Shown here in pieces: positions 54,422 through 62,721 of a stretch of DNA of 64,000 nucleotides. The notes under the pieces are model-generated. The model did not search any database. It was not told the DNA's origin and was given only the letters and a program-made list of their open reading frames with translations. The DNA lies in assembly GCF_013466985.1 (NCBI RefSeq), contig NZ_CP059164.1:2303001-2367000 (forward strand), read 5' to 3'. Origin of the DNA: Nocardioides ungokensis. Its GTDB lineage: Bacteria; Actinomycetota; Actinomycetes; Propionibacteriales; Nocardioidaceae. The position numbers were made by a program, and so were the translations under genes. Position 1 is the first letter of the stretch. Each line of letters opens with the position of its first letter.

Positions 54422-55368
54422 CTACCTGGAGTACAGGTCCCGGATCACGTCCTCGATGTCCGGCTCGTGGATCGACAGGTCCGCCACGTCGTACGCCGCC
54501 GCGACGGCCGCCACCACGGGGGCAGCGCTGGCGTCGGTGGGGAAGGAGAGCCACTGGCGAGGGCCCTCGACGCGTCGGGTGATCGCCCCCGGGACCCGGA
54601 TGGGCGGCGCCTCGTCGGCGAGGTCGACGACCAGCGTCCGGGTCGAGCCGCCCTGCTTGTGCAGGTCGGCCAGGTCTCCGTCGAAGACCGCGGTCCCGCG
54701 GTCGATGACGATCACGCGCCGGCAGAGCGCCTCGATGTCCTGGAGGTCGTGGGTGGTCAGCAGCAGGGTGGTGCCGCGGGTGGCGTTCAGGCTGCGCAGG
54801 AACTCCCGGAGGCGCCCCTTGCTGACGACGTCGAGCCCGATGGTCGGCTCGTCGAGGTAGAGGATCTCGGGATCGTGCAGCAGGGCGGCCGCGATGTCAC
54901 CACGCATCCGCTGGCCGAGGCTGAGCTGGCGGACCGGGGTGTCCAGCAGGTCGCCGAGCGAGAGCAGCTCGACGTACTCCTCCAGGTTGCGCCGGAAGCG
55001 CTCCGGCGGATCCGGTAGATCTTCTGGAGCAGCTCGAAGGAGTCGCGCAGCGGCAGGTCCCACCACAGGGTGGTGCGCTGGCCGAAGACGACGCCGATCC
55101 GTCGGGCCAGCTCGGTACGACGCCGGCTGGGCTCCAGCCCGGCGACCCGGAGACGGCCACCGGTGGGCACGAGGATGCCGGTCAGCATCTTGATCGTGGT
55201 CGACTTGCCGGCGCCGTTGGGGCCGATGTAGCCGATCATCTCCCCGGCCTCCACCGCGAAGCTGAGGTCGCGCACCGCGACCACCTGGCTGCGCTGCCGG
55301 GCGAGTCGGCCGGTCCTGCGACGGACCTCGAAGGTGCGCTCGAGGTCCTGGACGTCGATGAGCGGCAT
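54422..55368 (-). CDS. ABC transporter ATP-binding protein (single-base frameshift)
   Basis: ATPase of about 315 residues. N-terminal part from ATG 55368: MIGYIGPNGAGKST near residue 50, VFGQRTTLWWDLPLRDSFELL. One base is missing near 55010, between KIYRIP and ERFRRNLEEYVELL; the second part has LSLGQRMRGDIAAALL, ILYLDEPTIGLDVVSKGR and LLTTHDLQDIEAL. The 'FGQRTTLWWDLP' and 'LSLGQRMR' elements identify the ABC-2 exporter group that works with two permeases. It starts one base after the stop of the second permease, so permeases and ATPase form an operon. Confidence 0.92.
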
Positions 55369-55369
55369 G

Positions 55370-56179
55370 TCAGCTCCCGGTCGAGGCGTAGTGGCGCACG
55401 CCGGCGCGCCAGACGAGGGCGGTCAGCAGCCCGAGGACCACAGCCGGCACCGGCGAGGCGAGCTGGAGCCACGAGGGCAGGCCGAAGGGGTCGGGCCGGC
55501 CGAGCAGGTAGAGGCAGGGGTACCAGTTGACGAAGGCCAGCGGCAGCACGAAGGTCAACCCCTTGACCAGCTCACGCGGGAAGACGGTGAGCGGGTACTG
55601 CGTGACGGTGTTGCCGCCGTAGGTGAACGCGTTCGCGAACTCGCTGGCGTCGCTGGTCCAGAACTGCACGCACGAGAAGGCCACGAAGAGGCAGAAGAAG
55701 ATCACCGAGCCCGCGACCACCATCTCGCCGGCCACGAGCACCCGGGCCGGCGTCCAGTCCACGAACCAGCAGGCCCACGCGAACACGACGAGCGCCTGGA
55801 CGATCCGGGACACCCGCCGGAGCTGGAACTGGTCGGCGCAGACCTGGACGAGCAGCGGGACCGGGCGGACCATCATGGTGTCCAGGCTGCCCATCCGCAC
55901 GTGCGCCCCGATCCGCTCGACACTGCCGATCAGCAGGTCCGCCACTCCGATGCCCAGGCCGGTGGCGCCGTAGAGCAACCCGATCTCGGTGAGCGAGAAC
56001 CCGCCCAGGGCGTCGATGGTGTGGAACATCAACCACAGGCCGACGAAGTCGAGGGCGGTGATCAGCCCGCCGCCGATCGTCATGATCCAGAACGACAGCG
56101 GGTACGCCAGCGAGGCGCGCACCCACATGGACGCGATGGCGCGGTAGTCGGCGAGGGCGGGGCCGAGCTGCTCAACCAC
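55370..56179 (-). CDS. ABC-2 type permease, second subunit
   Basis: Membrane protein of 269 residues with six hydrophobic segments, ABC-2 family (domain DUF990-like). The sequence MTIGGGLITALDFVGLWLMFHTIDALGGFSL near the N terminus and FCLFVAFSCVQFWTSDASEFANAF are typical. It pairs with the adjacent permease and ATPase. GTG 56179 overlaps the first permease gene by eight bases. The transported molecule is unknown. Confidence 0.88.
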   Translation of the reverse strand: MVEQLGPALADYRAIASMWVRASLAYPLSFWIMTIGGGLITALDFVGLWLMFHTIDALGGFSLTEIGLLYGATGLGIGVADLLIGSVERIGAHVRMGSLDTMMVRPVPLLVQVCADQFQLRRVSRIVQALVVFAWACWFVDWTPARVLVAGEMVVAGSVIFFCLFVAFSCVQFWTSDASEFANAFTYGGNTVTQYPLTVFPRELVKGLTFVLPLAFVNWYPCLYLLGRPDPFGLPSWLQLASPVPAVVLGLLTALVWRAGVRHYASTGS

Positions 56180-56968
56180 CCTGCACCACCACCTTCCGGG
56201 TGGCCGCCGACACGACCAGCTGGCAGCAGCCGAGGAGCGCGAGCGCCCAGAACGCCTGGAGCCCGAGCCCGCCGACCAGCGACCACCCGACGCGGTGCCC
56301 GAGCCAGATGTCGGCGGGAGTCTGCAGGTACGACGCCCACGGCAGCGCGAGGGCGAGGTCGCGGAGCGCTCCCGGGAAGATCACCAGCGGGAGCACCATC
56401 CCGCTCCAGAACAGCGCGAGCACGCCGCTGAGCATCCGGGCACCCTGGGCGTCGAGCAGCCAGAAGGCGGACGCGGCGAAGAGGAACCGCACCGCGAAGC
56501 TCACCACCACCGCGAGCACGATGCTCCCGAGGACGGCGAGCACGGCCAGCGGCGACCCGGGCAGGCGGATGTCGAACAGCAGCCAGCCGAGGACAGTGGG
56601 CGCCAGCCCGCGCGTGAGCAGGTGGTAGGCCGCGCGGCCGAGGTCGCCGGCGAGGTACCAGCCGAGCAGGCTCACCGGCCGGTAGAGGTCGATCGCGACG
56701 TCACCGGACCGGATCCGGTCGGCGAGCTCGTCGGTGGTGCCGCCGCCCCACAGGGCCACCGTCATCAGCAGGGCCTGCCCGATCCAGACGTAGGTGACCG
56801 CATCGGTGGCGTCGTACCCCCCGGCCCCGGCCGCTCCTCCCACAGCGCGAGGTAGGCGTAGGAGTAGATGACCCCGAAGGCGGAGTTGGTGAAGATCCCG
56901 GCCAGGGTCGCCGCCCGGTACGTGGAGTACCGCCGGAAGGCACGCCTCGCGACCGCGACGTGCAGCAT
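56172..56968 (-). CDS. ABC-2 type permease, first subunit (single-base frameshift)
   Basis: Membrane permease of 265 residues after correction. From ATG 56968 (MLHVAVARRAFRRYSTYRAA, GGAGG seven bases upstream) the first two helices follow, and near 56826 one G is missing in ALWEERPGAGGYDATDAVTYVWIG. After that: GGTTDELADRIRSGDVAIDLYRPVSLLG (the family motif) and four more helices. The adjacent permease is a paralogue with the same architecture, so the two form a heterodimeric exporter with the ATPase. Length becomes divisible by three once corrected. Confidence 0.88.
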
Positions 56969-57210
56969 GGCGGACCTCCGGGGTGGACGGGGTGGGGGCG
57001 CGACATGCTGCCATGCCCACGGCCCGCGTGTTCATGCGCCGGCGCCGGTCAGGTCTAGACCGAGATCGGGCAATTGCGTGTCCCGGGTCACACGACCGTG
57101 TCCTGTGACAGCCGCACGTCGTTGAGGGCGGCACACGTAAGACGGCCGGGCAGATCCCGGCCAACGCGCTTTCTCGGGGCCGTGCCAGCACAGCCACAGT
57201 CACAGTCAGT

Positions 57211-57231
57211 GCCGGGGGTGAACCTCCCGGC
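57211..57231 (+). other. Hairpin in the 5' leader of the His-rich protein gene
   Basis: GCCGGGGG and CTCCCGGC flank TGAAC and pair as seven G-C pairs and one G-U pair, 24 bases before the gene start. The region from 56969 to 57254 also holds CACAG-CACAG-CACAG tandem motifs and further GC-rich arms. A structured leader or riboswitch is possible but not proved by sequence. Confidence 0.35.
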
Positions 57232-57254
57232 CGATAACCGGGGAGATCCATGTC

Positions 57255-58367
57255 ATGCGTCACTCACTGAACGCCCGTCGTTCCGCCGCCCTCACCGCCG
57301 CGCTGGTGGTCGCCACCTGGAGCGCAGCCGCGCCGGCCACCGCAGACCCGGGCGGCCAGTCCGCCAAGCACGGCCACAGCCACGCGAAGGCCCACTCGAA
57401 CGGTCAGGCGAAGGGCCGTGCCAACGGCCATTCCGACGCCGGGGCCGACGGCCACACGCAGGGCCAGGGCGGACACCACGCCACGACCCAGCAGCCGACC
57501 CACGACCACGGCAAGCCGCAGGGCGCCGGCAGCCACGCGAGCCACGGGGCCCACGGCACGCACGGAAGCAGCCACGGCGGCGGCGCCGGCGACCCGGCCG
57601 GCAACAACGGCACGGTGAAGATCGCACCCCTGGGCGCGATGGACTCCATCCCCAACAACACCCCGCACGTCGGCTGCAGCTTCCAGGTGGAGTGGTACGG
57701 CTACGACCAGGGCGCCGACATCGTCTCGAACGTCTCGTTCGCCATGTGGGCCCCGACGAAGGACGTCGGGCTGACCGTCCACGGTCCGGGCAGCGTGTTC
57801 GTGGGCGGCGACCCGGCCAGCGGCGCCGGCACCTCCTCCGGGCTCGACGGCCGCCAGGTCTACACGCTGTCCTTCGACGGCGCGCCCCAGGCGCAGCAGG
57901 GCTACCACGTGAAGCTGACGGTCGCGACTCCGCGCTCGCAGGGCAACGACACCAAGACGAAGGTCTTCTGGGTGCAGCCCTGCGCCTCCTCGCCCGGCAC
58001 CGGCACCGGCACCGGCACCGGGACGGGCACCGGGGGCGGGTCCGGATCCGGCACCGGCACCGGTACCGGGGGCGGCTCCGGCTCCGCAACGGGCACCCAC
58101 ACCGAGTCCGGCTCCGGGACCGCGTCGGCGCCCGGCACCGGCACGGATGTGCTCGGCGCCCAGCTCGCTGCCAACGGCAACGGTGGGTCTGCCGACCGCG
58201 CAGGGTCCGGCGGCTCGGTCCCGACCGCTGTCGAGGCCGGTGAGGCCGGACGGTCCACCCTGGCCGACGTCGCCCGTTCGCCGTGGCCGCTCGGGCTGGT
58301 GGGCGCGGGCCTGATGATCGCGCTCGCCACGCTGGCCCAGCGCCGCCGTGCCGGCTCCGACAGCTGA
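57255..58367 (+). CDS. Secreted His- and Gly-rich surface protein
   Basis: A 370-residue exported protein. Signal peptide RRSAALTAALVVATWSAAAPATA (cleavage likely after ATA). Residues 33-115 are rich in His, Gly and Ala (GHSHAKAHSNGQAKGRANGHSD), which may bind metal or be disordered. Residues 115-245 form a strand-rich domain with Cys in PHVGCSFQVEW and WVQPCASSP, a likely disulfide. A Gly-Thr/Ser stalk (PGTGTGTGTGTGTGGG) of about 60 residues leads to a C-terminal helix PLGLVGAGLMIALATLAQ and a basic tail RRRAGSDS. This looks like a wall-anchored protein but no LPxTG is present. A sortase gene overlaps its end. Confidence 0.8.
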   Translation: MRHSLNARRSAALTAALVVATWSAAAPATADPGGQSAKHGHSHAKAHSNGQAKGRANGHSDAGADGHTQGQGGHHATTQQPTHDHGKPQGAGSHASHGAHGTHGSSHGGGAGDPAGNNGTVKIAPLGAMDSIPNNTPHVGCSFQVEWYGYDQGADIVSNVSFAMWAPTKDVGLTVHGPGSVFVGGDPASGAGTSSGLDGRQVYTLSFDGAPQAQQGYHVKLTVATPRSQGNDTKTKVFWVQPCASSPGTGTGTGTGTGTGGGSGSGTGTGTGGGSGSATGTHTESGSGTASAPGTGTDVLGAQLAANGNGGSADRAGSGGSVPTAVEAGEAGRSTLADVARSPWPLGLVGAGLMIALATLAQRRRAGSDS

Positions 58368-59007
58368 GGCGGCCGGTCGCAGCAGCCGCACCTGGTGGCT
58401 GGCTGCGACCGCGGCCGTGCTCGTCGCCGGTGGCCTGGTGGCCTGGTTCCTCCAGGCCCCCGGCCCCGGGGTCTCCGCGGTCGGGGCGCAGTCCCCGGCC
58501 GCGGGCGCGGTCGACCTCGGTCCCTCAGCCCGTACCTCCGCACCGCCCGCCGAGCCCGAGCAGGCAGGACGGGTGGCCGGCTCGCCACGGCGGATCATCA
58601 TCCCGGCCCTCCACGTCGACGCACCGGTGCTCCCGATCCGGACCACGGACGGGACCCTGGTGCCCCCCAGCGACCCGCAGGAGCTGGGGTGGTGGGCGGG
58701 CGGCGCCCGACCCGGGGCCGCCCGGGGGAGTGCGCTGGTTACCGGGCACACCGTGCACACCGGCGGTGGCGCCCTGGACGACCTCGAGACCCTTCATCGC
58801 GGCGACCGCGTGTCGGTGCGCACCGACCACGGCCGGCTCGGGTACGTCGTACGCCGGGTTCACGTCTACAGCAAGGGCTCCGTGGCCGACCACGCGCAGC
58901 GGCTGTTCAGCCAGCGCGTGCCCGGGCGGCTGGTGCTGGTCACGTGCGAGGACTGGAACGGTGAGGCCTACCTGAGCAACGTGGTGGTCACGGCGACGCC
59001 TCGGTGA
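58348..59007 (+). CDS. Sortase, class E/F type
   Basis: Membrane-anchored transpeptidase of 219 residues. A single N-terminal helix (WWLAATAAVLVAGGLVAWFL, residues 15-35) is followed by a Pro/Ala-rich linker and the sortase beta-barrel. The catalytic His is in ALVTGHTVHTGGGALDD, Cys in LVLVTCEDWNGEAYLSN, with the conserved Arg region at RRVHVYSKGS before it. The start GTG 58348 lies 20 bases inside the His-rich protein gene, so the enzyme and its likely substrate are linked. The family suggests sorting of one or a few dedicated proteins. Confidence 0.88.
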   Translation: MPAPTAEAAGRSSRTWWLAATAAVLVAGGLVAWFLQAPGPGVSAVGAQSPAAGAVDLGPSARTSAPPAEPEQAGRVAGSPRRIIIPALHVDAPVLPIRTTDGTLVPPSDPQELGWWAGGARPGAARGSALVTGHTVHTGGGALDDLETLHRGDRVSVRTDHGRLGYVVRRVHVYSKGSVADHAQRLFSQRVPGRLVLVTCEDWNGEAYLSNVVVTATPR

Positions 59008-59055
59008 CCCCTCGGGCCCGGGAATACTCGGCTCCGCAGCTCGGTTGGGAGGATC

Positions 59056-59071
59056 AGTTGCGGATTCAACT
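59056..59071. promoter_or_regulatory. Candidate MarR-type operator AGTTG-N6-CAACT
   Basis: AGTTG at 59056-59060 and CAACT at 59067-59071 form a perfect inverted repeat with six spacer bases, in front of the flavin monooxygenase operon. MarR-family regulators of flavin enzymes bind similar TAGTTG...CAACTA sites. No regulator gene is near. Confidence 0.4.
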
Positions 59072-59092
59072 ACCAAGCCCTCAGGAGCCTCC

Positions 59093-60181
59093 ATGCAGCT
59101 CGGCATCTTCACCGTCGGGGACGTCACCACCGACCCCACCACGGGTCGGACGCCGACCGAGCACGAGCGCATCAAGAGCACGGTCGCGATCGCGCGGAAG
59201 GCCGAGGAGGTGGGTCTCGACGTCTTCGCGACGGGGGAGCACCACAACCCGCCGTTCATCGCGTCGGCCCCGACCACGACGCTCGCCTACATCGGTGCGC
59301 AGACCGAGCGGATCATCCTGTCGACCGCGACGACGTTGATCACCACGACCGACCCGGTGCTCATCGCGGAGAACTACGCCAAGCTCCAGCACCTCACCGA
59401 CGGTCGGGTCGACCTGATGATGGGCCGCGGCAACACCGGCCCGGTCTACCCCTGGTTCGGCAAGGACATCCGGCAGGGCATCAACCTCGCCGTCGAGAAC
59501 TACGCGCTGCTGCACCGCCTGTGGCGCGAGGACGTCGTGAGCTGGGAGGGCCGCTTCCGCACGCCGCTCCAGGGCTTCACCTCGACGCCGCGCCCGCTCG
59601 ACGGCGTCGCGCCGTTCGTGTGGCACGGCTCGATCCGCAGCCCCGAGATCGCCGAGCAGGCGGCGTACTACGGCGACGGGTTCTTCCACAACCACATCTT
59701 CTGGCCCGCGTCGCACACCCAGCAGATGGTGGGGCTCTACCGGCAGCGGTTCGAGCACTACGGGCACGGACCCGCGGACACCGCGATCGTCGGCCTGGGC
59801 GGTCAGTTCTTCATGCGCCGGAACAGCCAGGACGCCTGGAACGAGTTCCGCCCGTACTTCGACAACGCCCCCGTCTACGGCCACGGCCCCTCGCTGGAGG
59901 ACTTCACCGCGCAGACGCCGCTGACCGTCGGCTCGCCGCAGCAGGTGCTCGAGCGCACCCTGTCCTTCCGTGACTACGTGGGCGACTACCAGCGCCAGCT
60001 GTTCCTCGTCGACCACGCGGGCCTGCCCCTGAAGACGGTGCTCGAGCAGCTCGACCTGCTCGGCGAGATCCTGCCGGACCTGCGGGCGGGCTTCGCCGAG
60101 GGCCGCCCGGCACACGTCCCGGATGCGCCGACGCACGGCTCCCTGGTCGCGGCCCGACAGTCCGCCGGGGCGCGCGCATGA
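59093..60181 (+). CDS. LLM-class flavin-dependent oxidoreductase
   Basis: Bacterial luciferase-like TIM-barrel monooxygenase of 362 residues using reduced FMN supplied by the adjacent reductase. Signature features: GIFTVGDVTTDPTTG at the N terminus, DVFATGEHHNPPFIASAPTT and GRVDLMMGRGNTGPVYPWFG in the middle. This CE1758-type group acts on unknown substrates. ATG 59093 has AGGAG six bases upstream (GGAGCCTCC); an extension of 16 codons exists but is unsupported. The stop overlaps the reductase start (ATGA). Confidence 0.9.
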   Translation: MQLGIFTVGDVTTDPTTGRTPTEHERIKSTVAIARKAEEVGLDVFATGEHHNPPFIASAPTTTLAYIGAQTERIILSTATTLITTTDPVLIAENYAKLQHLTDGRVDLMMGRGNTGPVYPWFGKDIRQGINLAVENYALLHRLWREDVVSWEGRFRTPLQGFTSTPRPLDGVAPFVWHGSIRSPEIAEQAAYYGDGFFHNHIFWPASHTQQMVGLYRQRFEHYGHGPADTAIVGLGGQFFMRRNSQDAWNEFRPYFDNAPVYGHGPSLEDFTAQTPLTVGSPQQVLERTLSFRDYVGDYQRQLFLVDHAGLPLKTVLEQLDLLGEILPDLRAGFAEGRPAHVPDAPTHGSLVAARQSAGARA

Positions 60182-60795
60182 CCACCGTCGTGGTCGTCTC
60201 GGCGGGCCTCTCGAACCCGTCCTCCACCCGGCTGCTCGCCGACCGGCTCGCCGCCGCGACCCAGGACGCGCTGGAGGAGGTGGAGGTCACGCACGTCGAG
60301 CTGCGTGTCCTGGCCCACGAGCTGACCGACCACCTGCTCACCGGGTTCCCGGGGCCTGCGCTCTCGGCGGCCCTCGACGCCGTACGTCGTGCGGACGGGC
60401 TGATCGCGGTGACGCCGGTCTTCGCCGCGTCCTACTCGGGGCTCTTCAAGACGTTCTTCGACGTGCTCGAGCACGGTCTGCTCGACGGCAAGCCGGTCCT
60501 CGTCGCCGCGACCGCCGGCACCGCCCGGCACTCGCTCGTGCTCGACCACGCGTTGCGGCCGCTCTTCTCCCACTTCCGCGCGGTCGTGGTGCCGACCGGC
60601 GTCTTCGCGGCCACCGACGACTTCGCCGGCACCGACCTCGACACCCGTGTCCGGCGCGCGGCCGGGGAGCTCGCCACCCTCGCCGGCAAGGTCACCGCGC
60701 CCGACGCGGCGTCCACCGCCCGGCGGTCCGTCGAGGACGAGCTCGCCGACCCGACGCCGTTCGAGGAGCTGCTGCGGCGGGCCAGCCGGGGCTGA
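60178..60795 (+). CDS. FMN reductase, CE1759/NADPH-dependent type
   Basis: Flavodoxin-fold NAD(P)H-dependent FMN reductase of 205 residues. FMN-binding loops: VVSAGLSNPSSTRLLADRL at the N terminus and VFAASYSGLFKTFFDVLE in the middle, then AATAGTARHSLVLDHALRP. It provides reduced flavin to the LLM enzyme, with which it is translationally coupled (four-base overlap). The pair is a complete two-component monooxygenase; its organic substrate is unknown. Confidence 0.9.
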   Translation: MTTVVVVSAGLSNPSSTRLLADRLAAATQDALEEVEVTHVELRVLAHELTDHLLTGFPGPALSAALDAVRRADGLIAVTPVFAASYSGLFKTFFDVLEHGLLDGKPVLVAATAGTARHSLVLDHALRPLFSHFRAVVVPTGVFAATDDFAGTDLDTRVRRAAGELATLAGKVTAPDAASTARRSVEDELADPTPFEELLRRASRG

Positions 60796-60817
60796 CCCGC
60801 CGCGTCGCGGCCCGGCT
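60784..60817. terminator. Inverted repeat after the FMN reductase
   Basis: AGCCGGG (60784-60790) and CCCGGCT (60811-60817) form a 7-bp stem; the 20-base interval can fold further (CCGCG/CGCGG). It overlaps the reductase stop and lies 11 bases before the convergent PEBP gene end. Confidence 0.35.
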
Positions 60818-60827
60818 CTCGCCGGCC

Positions 60828-61355
60828 TCAGTGCTGGTAGGTCCCCTGCACGATCGCCCGTCCGGCGGTCTTGAAGGCCAGGTTGAAGGACACCACGGCT
60901 GGGGAGGCGTCGGAGTCGACCCCGAGCGTCTCCTCCTTCACGGCGTGCACGACGAAGAAGTAGCGGTGCACCTGGTCCCCGGACGGCGGGGCCGCCCCCA
61001 GGAAGCCCTTCGAGCCGCCGTCGTTGCGGCACATGAACGCCTTGCCCGGAAGGGCGGCGCCCTCGGCGCCGGCGCCCGCTTCGAGCGAGGTGCAGTCGGC
61101 CGGCAGGTCCACCAGCACCCAGTGCCAGAAGCCACTGGGCGTGGGCGCGTCGGGGTCGAAGCAGGTCACCGTGAAGCTCTTCGTGCCCTCGGGCACGTCG
61201 GTCCAGGACAGCTGCGGCGAGGTGTTGCCGGCAGCGGCGACCTGGTCGTCCTTGAGCGGCTGCCCGTCGGCGACGTCGGCACTGGTCACGGTGAAGGACG
61301 GGACCTGCGGCAGCAGGTCGTAGGGGTTGGGGTGCACCGGACGGTCGAGGCTCAT
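60828..61355 (-). CDS. YbhB/YbcL-type PEBP (Raf kinase inhibitor-like) protein
   Basis: Phosphatidylethanolamine-binding protein family member of 175 residues, cytoplasmic. The ligand-pocket motifs are seen: [40 protein letters not shown] (D-P-D-A-P) and [11 protein letters not shown]. Bacterial family members have no settled function; several are near redox genes. ATG 61355 has AAGGAGA five bases upstream; a TAGGTT at 61396-61401 on the minus strand could be the -10 element. Confidence 0.88.
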   Translation of the reverse strand: MSLDRPVHPNPYDLLPQVPSFTVTSADVADGQPLKDDQVAAAGNTSPQLSWTDVPEGTKSFTVTCFDPDAPTPSGFWHWVLVDLPADCTSLEAGAGAEGAALPGKAFMCRNDGGSKGFLGAAPPSGDQVHRYFFVVHAVKEETLGVDSDASPAVVSFNLAFKTAGRAIVQGTYQH

Positions 61356-61458
61356 GGGTCTCCTTCTCGTCTAGCTGAGATGACGGGTCGCGCCCAACCT
61401 AGTCCGGTGGGTGAACCGGCGCCCGGCTCCGGGCACGGACCCCAGCGATGATGGTGCG

Positions 61459-62721
61459 GTGGACGACTTCCCGCCGTACCCCTCCGGCCTCCGGCTCGCC
61501 GGGCGACCTGTGGTGGTCGTCGGTGGCGGGCACGTCGCCCAGCGTCGGGTGCCGGCGCTGCTGGCCGTCGGGGCCGTCGTCACCGTGGTCTCGCCCGAGG
61601 TCACCCCGGCGCTCGAGGGGCTGGTCGGCTCCGGCGAGGTGACCTGGGTGGAGCGCGGCTTCGAGGAGCCGGACCTCGACGGCGCGTGGTACGCCATCGC
61701 TGCGACCGACGACACCGAGGCCAACGAGCGCGTCACCGTCGCCGCGGAGGAGCGCCGCATCTTCTGCGTCCGCGCCGACGACGCCACCCGGGCCACCGCG
61801 TGGACCCCGGCCGTGGGCCGGCACGCCGGCGTGACCGTGGCGGTGCTGGGCAACCGCGAGCCCCGACGCTCCGCGGCCGTCCGCGACGAGATCCTCGAGG
61901 GGCTGCGTGAGGGCACGATCGTGGCCCGGCACCAGCGTGACCGCCGGGCCGGGGTCGTGCTGGTCGGCGGTGGCCCGGGCGACCCGGACCTGATGTCGGT
62001 CGCGGGACGCAAGGCGCTGATGGAGGCCGACGTCGTCGTCGCGGACCGGTTGGCGCCGCGCGAGCTGCTCAGCGAGCTGCCCAGCGACGTGGAGCTGATC
62101 GACGTGGCGAAGCTGCCGCGCGGCCGCTCGGCCCAGCAGGAGGAGATCAACCGGGTCATCGTCGAGCGGGCGCTCGAGGGCAAGCTGGTGGTGCGGTTCA
62201 AGGGCGGCGACAACTTCGTGTTCGGCCGCGGCTACGAGGAGGTCCTCGCCTGCCGCGAGGCCGGCGTCCCGGTGACCGTGATCCCGGGGCTGACCAGTCC
62301 GGTCGCCGTACCCGCCGTCGCCGGGATCCCGGTCACCCACCGGGGGGTGGCGCACGAGTTCACCGTGATCTCCGGCCACCTGCCGCCCGGGCACCCGGAG
62401 TCGCTCGTGAACTGGGGTGCCGTCGCCGGGATGTCGGGCACCGTCGTCCTGATGATGGCCGTGCACAACGCGGGCGCCATCGCCGCGGCGCTCGTCGACG
62501 GCGGCCGCCCGCTCTCGACCCCGGTCGCGGTGGTCTGCGACGGGACCATGCCGGGGGAGCGCACGGTACTCTCCACGCTCGCGTCACTGGGGCGTGACAT
62601 CGAGACCGAGCGGGTGAAGGCGCCCGCGATCATCGTGGTGGGGGGAGTGGTGGCGGTGGCCCACCCGCAGGCTTTCGGTGGTCGAGCAGTGAGCGAAGCG
62701 AACGTGTCGAGACCCGACTGA
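61459..62721 (+). CDS. cysG: Siroheme synthase, CysG-like bifunctional type
   Basis: Fusion of two activities in siroheme synthesis, 420 residues. The N-terminal domain, residues 1-150, is the precorrin-2 dehydrogenase/ferrochelatase part: RPVVVVGGGHVAQRRVPALL. The C-terminal uroporphyrinogen III methyltransferase shows VLVGGGPGDPDLMSVAGRKALMEADVVVADRLAP and MSGTVVLMM. GTG 61459 (VDDFPPYPSGLRLAGR) is chosen by comparison with related proteins; GATGAT six bases upstream could be a degenerate -10, and the frame extends to GTG 61411. The last 12 codons are formed by a REP-like element (AVSEANVSRPD). Confidence 0.9.
   Translation: MDDFPPYPSGLRLAGRPVVVVGGGHVAQRRVPALLAVGAVVTVVSPEVTPALEGLVGSGEVTWVERGFEEPDLDGAWYAIAATDDTEANERVTVAAEERRIFCVRADDATRATAWTPAVGRHAGVTVAVLGNREPRRSAAVRDEILEGLREGTIVARHQRDRRAGVVLVGGGPGDPDLMSVAGRKALMEADVVVADRLAPRELLSELPSDVELIDVAKLPRGRSAQQEEINRVIVERALEGKLVVRFKGGDNFVFGRGYEEVLACREAGVPVTVIPGLTSPVAVPAVAGIPVTHRGVAHEFTVISGHLPPGHPESLVNWGAVAGMSGTVVLMMAVHNAGAIAAALVDGGRPLSTPVAVVCDGTMPGERTVLSTLASLGRDIETERVKAPAIIVVGGVVAVAHPQAFGGRAVSEANVSRPD
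62680..62714. repeat. REP-like element, copy 2, inside the end of the siroheme synthase gene
   Basis: A 35-bp copy of the element at 38283-38318, starting GGTCGAGCAGTGAGC and ending ACGTGTCGAGACC. It codes for the last residues of siroheme synthase before the stop at 62721, so the repeat has become the C-terminal end of the protein. It shares GTGAGCGAAGCGAAC with the fabG start at 20085. Confidence 0.65.

Noticed and set aside
57060..57254. c-di-AMP (ydaO) riboswitch call
   Set aside because: Only a faint resemblance at the 3' end; conserved core motifs such as GGGGTGAATC are not found.
58000..58090. Tandem DNA repeat in the Gly-Thr region
   Set aside because: The repetition (GGCACC units) is coding low complexity of a stalk, with varied codons and interruptions, not a separate repeat element.
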